From NCBI GenBank assembly GCA_903643055.1, contig CAHJWV010000253.1, positions 1-6,355 on the forward strand: 6,355 bases of DNA, in the 5' to 3' direction. This DNA is from Burkholderiales bacterium. Lineage in GTDB: Bacteria > Pseudomonadota > Gammaproteobacteria > Burkholderiales > Burkholderiaceae. Position 1 is the stretch's first letter, and every line of letters begins with the position of its first letter. The notes under the pieces were generated by a model that was given only the letters and a program-made list of their open reading frames with translations, was not told the origin of the DNA and did no database searches. Of this stretch, positions 1 to 6,306 are shown in pieces. The position numbers were made by a program, and so were the translations under genes.

Positions 1-128
1 CCCCGTTGCGCCGAGCTCGCGGATTCAGAGATGCCGAAGATCGATGAACTCAGGGAGCAGAGCCAAGCCGGCTCGCGGAGGCACCTGGATTCGACCTTGC
101 CGATCAAACTCTGCGCGATCGGAACTGC
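1..128. other. No recognisable gene
   Basis: This stretch lies beyond the stop codon of the adaptor gene. On the minus strand, the adaptor's own frame stays open after its TGA through to the window edge (about 43 codons). The conceptual peptide does not resemble the rest of an RND adaptor: the Asp-Pro-[Ile/Val]-Tyr segment that normally follows the second lipoyl half is absent from this frame and from the other two minus frames. No RNA gene, terminator or mobile-element end was recognised. It could be flanking sequence joined to a truncated adaptor, or part of another gene that runs off the window. Confidence 0.4.
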
Positions 129-725
129 TCAGTGCGCCGAATCCCGCAAGGTAATCAACGCCGGAGCCGATGAGCCCGTCACCACACGGCGCCCCACTTC
201 AACGTCCAGCTGACCGACGCGGCCTGCGGACGGCGCACGCACCTGGGTTTCGTCGAGCTGCGTTTGTGCCGCCCGAACCTCGGCCTGCGCCGCGCGAACA
301 CGTGCCTGGGCTTCGCGCTGCGCTTGCACCCGATCGTCGTTCAGCCGCCGCGAGGCACCACGCTCTTCCCAGATCGGCGAAGCCTGCTGAGGCGTGGCCA
401 TCACCGCGGCTTGCGCGCGCGCCGCGGCCAAGCCTGCCTGCGCACGCGCGAGCTGATCGGCGTAAGGCGAGGGGTCGATGGCCAGCAGCAGGTCACCGCG
501 TTCAACGAGCGCCCCTTCGCTGACCCACACCGTCTTGACCGTACCGGCCACCCGAGGTCGCACCCCCACCCCGTTGATCGCGTCAGCCTGCGTGATCACA
601 GGCAACTCACCGGCAAAGCTCGGCTGCACTGCAAGCAGCGCCGAAGCAACTGCAGCAGCGGCCGTCAATGCGGTCAACGCAGCGCCACGTTGGGACCTGG
701 AAGAAAAAGGAAGGCGATATCTCAT
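129..725 (-). CDS. RND/HlyD-type efflux periplasmic adaptor, C-terminally short
   Basis: This is a membrane-fusion (periplasmic adaptor) protein of the kind that links an inner-membrane RND pump to an outer-membrane channel. Residues 1-38 look like a Sec signal peptide: a basic start, a hydrophobic Ala/Leu stretch at about 15-33, and a probable cut after PSFA. Residues about 52-86 form the first half of a biotinyl-lipoyl domain (RPRVAGTVKTVWVSEG, then LLLAIDPSPY). Residues about 87-160 are Ala/Gln/Arg-rich and suit the alpha-helical hairpin. Residues about 161-185 (VRAPSAGRVGQL onward) are the second lipoyl half. The protein then ends at residue 198, whereas family members are usually about 350-420 residues, so most of the beta-barrel and the membrane-proximal domain are missing. 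No pump gene is visible next to it. It may be a pseudogene remnant or a genuinely short variant. The family call is firm; functionality is doubtful. The ATG at 725 has only a weak GAG-type ribosome site. Confidence 0.8.
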   Translation of the reverse strand: MRYRLPFSSRSQRGAALTALTAAAAVASALLAVQPSFAGELPVITQADAINGVGVRPRVAGTVKTVWVSEGALVERGDLLLAIDPSPYADQLARAQAGLAAARAQAAVMATPQQASPIWEERGASRRLNDDRVQAQREAQARVRAAQAEVRAAQTQLDETQVRAPSAGRVGQLDVEVGRRVVTGSSAPALITLRDSAH

Positions 726-1063
726 GGCGGTCTCACTCTGTCACTTGGCCGCCCGAAACAAGCGGCCCATCGGATAAGAGAACTTTAAGCAGCACACCGC
801 TTCAGATAAAGCGCCTTGGCATCAACTCGCAATTGCGTTTCCAAGAACAATCAGCACCCTTGAAATTCCGCCAACAGGTGCTGGCGCCGTCGGCCGCTGC
901 ACCCGATCGCCAAGTCGCCCGCATGCGACACGCGTCCCGCGCCAGACAGACGCCGCGCATCTGACGCATTAGAGTCGCGCGCCCTCGGCCGCGCGTGCCA
1001 TCGCCCGCCTCCCGTCGGAGATCGTTCGCCCTATGCCACATACTCACTCTTTGCGAGATCGAC
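726..1063. other. Divergent intergenic region
   Basis: This 338-bp stretch lies between the adaptor gene (minus) and the hydrolase gene (plus), so promoters for both should be here. I see no convincing sigma70 -35/-10 pair on either strand. Two small inverted repeats are visible. GGCCGC at 747-752 pairs with GCGGCC at 762-767 in the adaptor leader. CGCGCG at 976-981 pairs with CGCGCG at 990-995 upstream of the hydrolase. Overlapping open frames here are short, lack recognisable domains and look like GC-rich shadows. Confidence 0.5.
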
Positions 1064-1603
1064 ATGACCATTGCCCTTTTGATCATCGACGTACAACGAG
1101 GATTGTTTGATGCCGACCCGCGGCCGGATGACGCGGACGCCGTCATCGATCGCATCAACGACTTGGCCACTCGCGCGCGCCGTGCCGATGTGCCGGTCGT
1201 TTTCATTCAGCACGAAGCGGCCGGTGACCTGTTGAAGTTCGGCAGCGACAGCTGGCACCTTGAACGGCGGCTACAGGTCCAGACCGGCGACCACCGCGTG
1301 CGCAAGACCACGCCTGACTCCTTTTTGCGCACCAACCTCGGCGACCTGCTGGCCGGCCAAGGCGCCACGTCGCTGGTGATCTGCGGCTATGCCACCGAGT
1401 TCTGCATCGACACCACCACCCGCCGCGCCGCCGCGCTGGGCTTCGACGTGGTGCTGGCCGCCGACGCGCACACCACCCACGACAAACCCCATGCGCCTGC
1501 GGCGTTCATTCGCACTCACCACACGGTGACGCTGCCGCATTTGACGAGCTTTGGTCGACGGATCGAAGCGGTTGCATCGGCCGACATTCGTTTTTCTGCC
1601 TGA
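1064..1603 (+). CDS. Isochorismatase-family cysteine hydrolase
   Basis: This 179-residue cytoplasmic hydrolase has the isochorismatase-like alpha/beta fold. The family's catalytic triad is visible: Asp9 in ALLIIDVQRGLF, Lys81 in VRKTTPDSF, and the nucleophile Cys114 in CGYATEFCIDTT, which also carries the usual cis-peptide region just before the Cys. The length is typical for the family. The nicotinamidase metal-binding Asp-x-His-x-His pattern is not seen, so a nicotinamidase assignment is not supported. The substrate cannot be read from sequence; relatives act on isochorismate, nicotinamide, biuret, ureidoacrylate and other amides. An in-frame GTG at 995 would add 23 residues. The ATG at 1064 is preferred because the family begins almost directly with the beta-strand holding Asp9, and GAG at 1055-1057 is a suitably spaced weak ribosome site. 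The lipoprotein gene follows closely on the same strand, so co-transcription is possible. Confidence 0.9.
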   Translation: MTIALLIIDVQRGLFDADPRPDDADAVIDRINDLATRARRADVPVVFIQHEAAGDLLKFGSDSWHLERRLQVQTGDHRVRKTTPDSFLRTNLGDLLAGQGATSLVICGYATEFCIDTTTRRAAALGFDVVLAADAHTTHDKPHAPAAFIRTHHTVTLPHLTSFGRRIEAVASADIRFSA

Positions 1604-1651
1604 CCCATGCCCTCCCCCGCTGCCGCGTTTTTCCGATCTCCTTCAACGCCC

Positions 1652-2020
1652 ATGACTAGGCTCAAACCTCGGCTCCAACGCGCTGTCGTAGCCAGGCATC
1701 GCAGCGCCGTGGGCTTGGCGTTTGTCACTTTGCTGCTGCAGGCCTGTGTCTTCGTGCCGCGCACGCGGAGCGTCTACAACGAAGCCTGCAGGGTCTACAC
1801 GCAGCAGATGAGCCTGACGGTCGAAGAAGTCGGCTCGCTGGGCGGTTGCTCGAACAACGGTTGCCTTGGCCTGCTGGTCGCCGCCGGGGTGATTTCGGCG
1901 GCCAGTGCCGTGGTCTCGGGCAGCATCGTCATCGCAGGCAACGTGGCGTACTGGCTGGAAGAACGGGGCCGCTGCAATCCCGATGACCCGTTGCCGGAGG
2001 TGCGGCCCCTGGTGCGCTGA
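1652..2020 (+). CDS. Small uncharacterised lipoprotein with a Gly/Ala-rich hydrophobic segment
   Basis: This is a predicted lipoprotein of 122 residues if started at the ATG at 1652. It has a basic N-terminus, a hydrophobic stretch and a lipobox ending LLLQAC, with the lipidated Cys at residue 32. After it come VPRTRSVYNEAC, a short CSNNGC motif (Cys66 and Cys71), a Gly/Ala/Val/Ser-rich hydrophobic segment of about 28 residues (roughly 72-100) ending near AYWLEE, and a last Cys108 in GRCNP. Four cysteines besides the lipid-bearing one could form disulfides in the periplasm. The alternative ATG at 1607 begins 3 bp after the hydrolase stop and adds 15 residues; it would give an unusually long 47-residue signal sequence, so 1652 is preferred. 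Neither start has a clear ribosome site. I do not recognise a named family, and no function is proposed. Confidence 0.65.
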   Translation: MTRLKPRLQRAVVARHRSAVGLAFVTLLLQACVFVPRTRSVYNEACRVYTQQMSLTVEEVGSLGGCSNNGCLGLLVAAGVISAASAVVSGSIVIAGNVAYWLEERGRCNPDDPLPEVRPLVR

Positions 2021-2050
2021 CGCGGTTTGGCGGCTTGTGGCTTCCGCTCA

Positions 2051-2166
2051 ACATGAGGCCGAAGGTTCGGCGCTCTCAGACATGAGGCCGAAGGTTCGGC
2101 GCTCCTCAGGCACGAGGCCGAAGGTTCGGCGCTCCTCAGACACGAGGCCGAAGGTTCGGCCTCGTA
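2051..2166. repeat. Tandem array of four 29-30 bp hairpin-forming units
   Basis: The 17-base core GAGGCCGAAGGTTCGGC occurs exactly four times, at 2055-2071, 2084-2100, 2114-2130 and 2144-2160, giving periods of 29, 30 and 30 bp. The 12-13 base linkers between cores are also nearly identical (variants of GCTCCTCAGACAC), so this is a tandem repeat and not a CRISPR array with unique spacers. Every core holds GCCGA, a four-base AGGT loop and TCGGC. In the first three units the flanking GAG and CTC can also pair if one G is bulged. The array lies between two convergent genes. Possible roles are transcription termination, mRNA 3'-end protection or protein binding; none is shown by sequence alone. 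Confidence 0.9.
2142..2165 (-). terminator. Perfect 10-bp hairpin just after the nuclease stop codon
   Basis: The fourth repeat unit differs from the others in lacking the extra G after its core. This lets ACGAGGCCGA (2142-2151) pair fully with TCGGCCTCGT (2156-2165) around a four-base loop. It starts 4 bases beyond the stop codon of the minus-strand nuclease gene, where a 3'-end hairpin would be expected. No T-run follows on either strand, so it is not a canonical intrinsic terminator. It could instead stabilise the transcript end or act with the neighbouring repeat hairpins for both convergent genes. Confidence 0.4.
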
Positions 2167-2169
2167 CGA

Positions 2170-4812
2170 TCAGTTCGCTGTGTGCAAGCCAAGGCCGTCG
2201 AAGTTGTCGACGTCGAACACATTCCACTCGATGCTGATGTCCCACGGCGCGGGCGCTGCCGGCGGCACGCTGCCATGCACGATGCCGGGCTTGCGCCGCA
2301 AGGTCTTGTTGGCGGTACTGTAGGCCTCGCCCGTGGTCCAGGCGCCGCTGGGCCTGAAGCCGGCCTGCCCGATGGCATCGATCACGGTACCCAACTTCTC
2401 CAGCGTGACCGCGTCATCGCCATTGAAATTGGTCGCGTTGCTGATCAATGCTCCCGGAAGGGCCTTGCTCTGGGTGAAGTCCTTGTTCAGCAGCACCAGC
2501 ACACCGCCTGCCGGCAAGGTGCCGGTCAATGACTGAGTTATGCCAGCCGTCACCGAACCGTTCGAATACAGCTTCACGGCATAGGCGCTGAGGTCGACAT
2601 CGGCACCCGTCGGGTTGTAGATTTCCAGCGCCTTGTTGCTGGCCGTGCCTTCGGTGTATTCACTGAAAAAGAGTTCGGTGGTGCCGCCGGTGGGCGGCGG
2701 CGCGCTGATGGTCACGGTCGCACTGCGCTGCGCATTCGCACCGGCCGCATCGGTCAAGCGGAGCACCAGCGCGTAGTTGCCCGCCGCGGCATAGGTGTGG
2801 TTGGCTGCCGTCGCCGTGACTGCGAGCGCCTCTTGGATGCCATCGCCCCAATCGATGCTCAACGTGCTGCCGTCGACCGCGGCAATGCCCGTCACCGAGA
2901 CCGCAGCGCCCGAAGTCCCCGTGGTCGGCAAAGTCGCTGACAAGGTCGGCAGGCTGAACACCGTGTCCGCATGCAGCGTCAGGCCGACCAGCACCGGGTC
3001 GTGGTCTGACGAGCGGTAAGGCGTGGCGGCATAGCGGTCGTCTTTCCTGTCTTCAAGGTTGTAGTCGAGTGCGTTCGGCTCATCGGCATTGATGTGCCAT
3101 ACCGTGATGCCGCTGACTTGCGAGGCCAGGCTGGAGCTGGCCATTGCGTGGTCGAGCACGCCTGATTCGCCATCGAACACATAGCTGTAGCGCTCGGCGG
3201 GTGGCAAGCGCCGGATCAGCTCTTCATGGCCGGCGGCTTCCAGGATCTTGATCGGGTCTTCGTTCAGGTAAGAGTTGAAGTCACCGACCATCAGCACGTC
3301 GGCTTCGCCGGAACTGGTGCGCAAGCCGTCGACCCAGTTGACGAGCGCCGTCGCCTGCGCGGTGCGCGAGACATTCCAGCAGCCCTGACCCTGGTCTTGG
3401 TCGGGGTTGCCGACACCTGACGGGCACGAGCCCTTGCTCTTCAGGTGATTGACGATCATCCAGAAGCCACCGTGGTTGTCGAGCGCGGCAAAGCGCTGGG
3501 CCAGCGGCGGGCGCAGGCCGGTGGCGACGCTGAACCCAGGGCCGGTCGGAACCACCGGGTTGCCCAGCGGCTTGACCCGCGAGGGCTTGTAGATCGCCGA
3601 CACCTTGATCTCGTCAGTGCCTGGCTTTCCACTGTCGATGAAGGCATAAGTGCCAACGCCCAGCTTGGCGTTGACGCCCTCCACGAGATCGGCCACGGCC
3701 AAAACGCCGTTGTTCTCAATCTCCATCAGGCCCAGCACATCGGCGTTCAGGCCGACGATGGCGGCGACGAGCTTGTCGCGCTGGCGGGTGAACTCTTGCG
3801 GGCTGTTGGCGCCGCGCAGCGTCAGGCTGGTGAAGTAGTTCAGCACATTGAGGCTGCCGGCGCGCAGCGTGCCGCCCACCTCGGCGGGCGCCACCGGGCG
3901 CGGGTTGGCCTGCGTGAACAGCGGCGCGTCGACCGGGTGGATGCGATAAGCATCGGCTCCCCAAGTCACCACTCCGCGCAATCCGGCCAGCGTGTCACCG
4001 ACACGGCGCGTGCCTTCGATGCCCGCGGCGGACAGATAAGGAATGGTGGCGGGATAAGCCGCCGTTGCGCCATCGTCAAGCATGATGCTGGCCAACGCAT
4101 TGGCCGCGACGATCTGCTCGCGCGGCGCATCGCTCGGGTGATTGTTCGGCTGAAACAGCCGGCCGCCGGCCGACAGTTTCAGCTCGCCATATTGGCCGAG
4201 CTTGTGCACCTCGGTGACAGTCAAAGGCTGCTGGAATTCGACCAGCATGCCTTCGACCGCTTCCAGCTCGGTGGCACTCGCCAACGGCAGCTTCAGCAGC
4301 TTCGGTGCAATGGCCGGGCCCTTGCCGCACACGCTCAACTGCGTGATCTCGCTCAGCTCGGTCAGGCGCTCGGCCGACGCACTGCCGCTCTTGTACTCGG
4401 CCACCTTACCGCTCGCCTGCACGTAGTCACCCACGCTGATCGGCGCAGCGCCCGGCGCATAGATGAACAGGCCTTCCGAAGTCAGCGGGTCGGCGTCCGC
4501 CACCGGCTGCTGAATGAAGAATCCCTTCAGCTGCGCATCGGCCTGGAAGTTCGCCGTCACGACGCCCCGCACCGTGACCATCGCGTCGACCAGCGGGCTC
4601 AGGCTGCCCGTGCCCTGCACGGCCGTGATGTCATGCAGCGGGTTGGGCGCTGCCACGCAGCCCGGCAGGCTCAGGGTTGGCGGCAAGACGGGTGGCGTGA
4701 CGGGCGGCGTGGCCGTGCCGTCATCCGAGCCGCCCCCACAGGCAGCCATCAGTATCGACAGCAGCAAGACAGAGGTGGAACGCAGCGCGAATGCAGGCTT
4801 GGTGGAAATCAT
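2170..4812 (-). CDS. ExeM/NucH-type secreted endonuclease lipoprotein
   Basis: This 880-residue extracellular or surface nuclease probably degrades DNA and possibly RNA. Residues 1-25 are a lipoprotein signal ending LMAAC, followed by GGGSDDG and a Pro/Thr-rich linker. Residues about 60-165 and 175-300 resemble the OB-like N-terminal regions of NucH/ExeM proteins (for example MVTVRGVVTANF, GDYVQASGKV). Residues about 315-612 are the endonuclease/exonuclease/phosphatase domain, with SLNVLNYF (Asn322), LMEIEN (Glu364), VNHLKSKG (His456), GDFNSYL (Asp511, Asn513), LDHAM (Asp554, His555) and SSDHDPV (Asp603, His604), so the metal and catalytic residues appear intact. Residues about 625-703 are PKD-like (DWGDG, HTYAAAGNYAL). 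Residues about 712-835 form a lamin-tail domain (FFSEYTEG, ALEIYNPTG). No C-terminal sorting anchor is seen. The ATG at 4812 directly precedes the signal peptide, although its ribosome site is weak. It lies 51 bp downstream of the metallohydrolase gene and is probably co-transcribed with it. Confidence 0.9.
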   Translation of the reverse strand: MISTKPAFALRSTSVLLLSILMAACGGGSDDGTATPPVTPPVLPPTLSLPGCVAAPNPLHDITAVQGTGSLSPLVDAMVTVRGVVTANFQADAQLKGFFIQQPVADADPLTSEGLFIYAPGAAPISVGDYVQASGKVAEYKSGSASAERLTELSEITQLSVCGKGPAIAPKLLKLPLASATELEAVEGMLVEFQQPLTVTEVHKLGQYGELKLSAGGRLFQPNNHPSDAPREQIVAANALASIMLDDGATAAYPATIPYLSAAGIEGTRRVGDTLAGLRGVVTWGADAYRIHPVDAPLFTQANPRPVAPAEVGGTLRAGSLNVLNYFTSLTLRGANSPQEFTRQRDKLVAAIVGLNADVLGLMEIENNGVLAVADLVEGVNAKLGVGTYAFIDSGKPGTDEIKVSAIYKPSRVKPLGNPVVPTGPGFSVATGLRPPLAQRFAALDNHGGFWMIVNHLKSKGSCPSGVGNPDQDQGQGCWNVSRTAQATALVNWVDGLRTSSGEADVLMVGDFNSYLNEDPIKILEAAGHEELIRRLPPAERYSYVFDGESGVLDHAMASSSLASQVSGITVWHINADEPNALDYNLEDRKDDRYAATPYRSSDHDPVLVGLTLHADTVFSLPTLSATLPTTGTSGAAVSVTGIAAVDGSTLSIDWGDGIQEALAVTATAANHTYAAAGNYALVLRLTDAAGANAQRSATVTISAPPPTGGTTELFFSEYTEGTASNKALEIYNPTGADVDLSAYAVKLYSNGSVTAGITQSLTGTLPAGGVLVLLNKDFTQSKALPGALISNATNFNGDDAVTLEKLGTVIDAIGQAGFRPSGAWTTGEAYSTANKTLRRKPGIVHGSVPPAAPAPWDISIEWNVFDVDNFDGLGLHTAN

Positions 4813-4863
4813 GGTCGTGAGGGCAGAGCTTCGTGAAGTGACGGGCGTGGATGGAAAACGCGA
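4813..4863 (-). other. Short intercistronic gap
   Basis: Only 51 bp separate the metallohydrolase stop from the nuclease ATG on the same strand. I see no terminator hairpin with a T-run, no clear promoter and no strong Shine-Dalgarno sequence. The spacing and shared orientation suggest one transcript, which is an inference. Confidence 0.45.
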
Positions 4864-6306
4864 TCAGGGATAGCTCAAGCTCAGCGTATAGGGCTGCGTC
4901 GTGCTGCTGCCCGAATACGAGATCACCTTGATGTAGACCGTCTGCGCGCTCGAACCGTTTTGGTAGATCAACGATTCGTCGCTGGTGTTGCTCTCGGACG
5001 ATTTTAAGGTCGTGCCGCTCGCATTCACCAGGAACAGGTCATAGTCATTGGCCGCCGGCCCGACCATGTCGATGCGCAGCGCTTTGTTGGCCGGCAGGAT
5101 GAGCTTGAAGAAATCCTTGTCGGAGGCGCTGCCGATGGTGCCGGTGGTGGTGGTCTGGCTGGCCGACACGCTGTTCGCCGTGGCCACCGTGCCATTCGAT
5201 TCGGTCTCGGTGAAACCGGCACCTGCGTTGCTGATGCTGAAGCTTACCGCCGAGGACGCACCGCTGTTACCGGCCGCGTCATAGGCACGCGCCACCAGGC
5301 TGTGCGTGCCATTGGTCAAGGTGGTCGAGTCAAAAGCCAATGAATACGGTGCCGAGCTGTCGCTGCCCTTCACGACGCTGTCGATCAGGAAGTCAACGCG
5401 TGACACACCCACGTTATCGCTCGCAGTGGCCGACAAGATGATGGTGCCGCCATTGCCCGACTCGCTGACCGTCGCCGTCGGCGAGGTGGTGTCGGAGCCG
5501 TCGTCGCCGCCGTTGTCACCACCACCTCCATTGCCTGACCCCTGGTTCACCCACACCGGGGCCGACCAGAGGATCTTGCCGTCATCCTGCGTGACCTTGG
5601 CGTAATAGAAATGGTTGCCGGTCGATGGCGTGATCGTCGTGCTCGCGCTGCTGGCCAAGGTCGATACCGTGCCGTTGCGGCCTGGCACGCCTTCGAAGAT
5701 CTGCACCGTCGCCGCGCTGTGACCGCTGCTGTTGGCGTAGTTTGCCTTCAGCGCCAGCGAGCCGGAGTTGCTGAAGCGCTCGCCCATCACGTGGCCGTTG
5801 GCGGTCAGCACCAGCTGCGAGTTCTTGTCCATCGTGGCAAAGGTGCGGCGGGCTTTCAATGCAGCCAGGAAGCTGCTCTTGTTCCAGGCGGTGCCTGACG
5901 GAATCAGCACTGCCGTCCGGTTGGTGTACGACTTGCCCCAGTTCGCGCAGTGGTTGTCCTGGTTGCTGGCCGGGGCCACGTGGAAGCCGCGCTCCAGCAT
6001 CTTCTTGTAGGCGCCTTCGTAGTTGCTGCGTCCGGCCTCGGTCTCGTTGGTGTTGGACGAGAACGCCGAGGTGTTGAGGATTTCGGCCAGCACCATGACT
6101 TCGTCGCCATCGGCGCTGTAGCCCAGGTCGGTGCCATTGACCGCAAACTGGCCGCTGGAGTCGGGGTGATTGAACTGGCCGATCAAGCCTTGCTGACGCA
6201 TCACCGAATACAGCGCGGCGTAATCGCTCTTGGCCACATAGCGGTCACCGAACAGTTGATTGCTGTTGTTGTATTCCCAGCTGAACAGCTCGTTGCTGTT
6301 GAAGAT
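4864..6306 (-). CDS. Secreted PHP/CehA-McbA-like metallohydrolase with Ig-like and PPC domains (5' partial)
   Basis: This is the C-terminal 480 residues of a longer protein; its start is missing because genomic sequence ends at 6306. Residue numbers here count from the first native residue (IFNSNELF). Residues about 1-180 look like the later part of a PHP-type phosphoesterase of the CehA/McbA group: GQFNHPDSSG (His47), then GFHVAPASNQDNHCANWG (Asp117, His119), then FLAALKARRTFATMD. The metal-binding His motifs expected nearer the N-terminus would be in the lost part. Residues about 180-255 form a beta-rich segment ending WSAPVWVNQG. A Gly/Asp linker at about 258-272 is followed by a bacterial Ig-like domain of the Big_7 kind (about 274-360, SDNVGVSRVDFLID, RAYDAAGNSG). 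Residues about 365-480 are a pre-peptidase C-terminal (PPC) domain (TETESNGTVATANSV, DKDFFKLIL, YDLFLVNASG). These accessory domains indicate secretion. The substrate is unknown; phosphodiesters or phosphonate esters are plausible. The family call is moderate for the catalytic part and good for the Ig-like and PPC domains. Confidence 0.75.
   Translation of the reverse strand: MFNSNELFSWEYNNSNQLFGDRYVAKSDYAALYSVMRQQGLIGQFNHPDSSGQFAVNGTDLGYSADGDEVMVLAEILNTSAFSSNTNETEAGRSNYEGAYKKMLERGFHVAPASNQDNHCANWGKSYTNRTAVLIPSGTAWNKSSFLAALKARRTFATMDKNSQLVLTANGHVMGERFSNSGSLALKANYANSSGHSAATVQIFEGVPGRNGTVSTLASSASTTITPSTGNHFYYAKVTQDDGKILWSAPVWVNQGSGNGGGGDNGGDDGSDTTSPTATVSESGNGGTIILSATASDNVGVSRVDFLIDSVVKGSDSSAPYSLAFDSTTLTNGTHSLVARAYDAAGNSGASSAVSFSISNAGAGFTETESNGTVATANSVSASQTTTTGTIGSASDKDFFKLILPANKALRIDMVGPAANDYDLFLVNASGTTLKSSESNTSDESLIYQNGSSAQTVYIKVISYSGSSTTQPYTLSLSYP

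Noticed and set aside
102..112. Minus-strand AGAGTTTGATC, which matches the start of the 16S rRNA 27F primer site
   Set aside because: Only 11 bases match. The following bases (GGCAAGG) do not continue as 16S, and no other rRNA sequence is nearby.
31..213. Plus-strand open frame of 60 codons at the window start
   Set aside because: Its second half is antisense to the adaptor coding sequence, and the peptide has no recognisable features.
995..1063. N-terminal extension of the isochorismatase-family protein from a GTG at 995
   Set aside because: The extra 23 residues are not part of the family fold, and the ATG at 1064 puts the catalytic Asp at residue 9, as is usual.
802..1206. Minus-strand open frame of 134 codons across the divergent intergenic region
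   Set aside because: It runs antisense into the conserved hydrolase gene, is Arg/Ser/Met-rich without a domain, and has no visible ribosome site.
2051..2166. CRISPR array
   Set aside because: The linkers between cores are only 12-13 bases and nearly identical, so there are no unique spacers, and no cas gene is present.
2048..2245. Minus-strand frame encoding a repeated ten-residue peptide (RRTFGLVSEE-like)
   Set aside because: It is a by-product of the 30-bp DNA repeat having a length divisible by three. The first period is 29 bp, which breaks the frame, and the rest overlaps the end of the nuclease gene in another frame.
3445..4836. Long open frame (463 codons) on the plus strand opposite the nuclease gene
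   Set aside because: It lies wholly antisense to a gene with clear domains and catalytic motifs. Its Arg/Gln/His-rich composition is what the complement of GC-rich codons gives, and no domain is visible.
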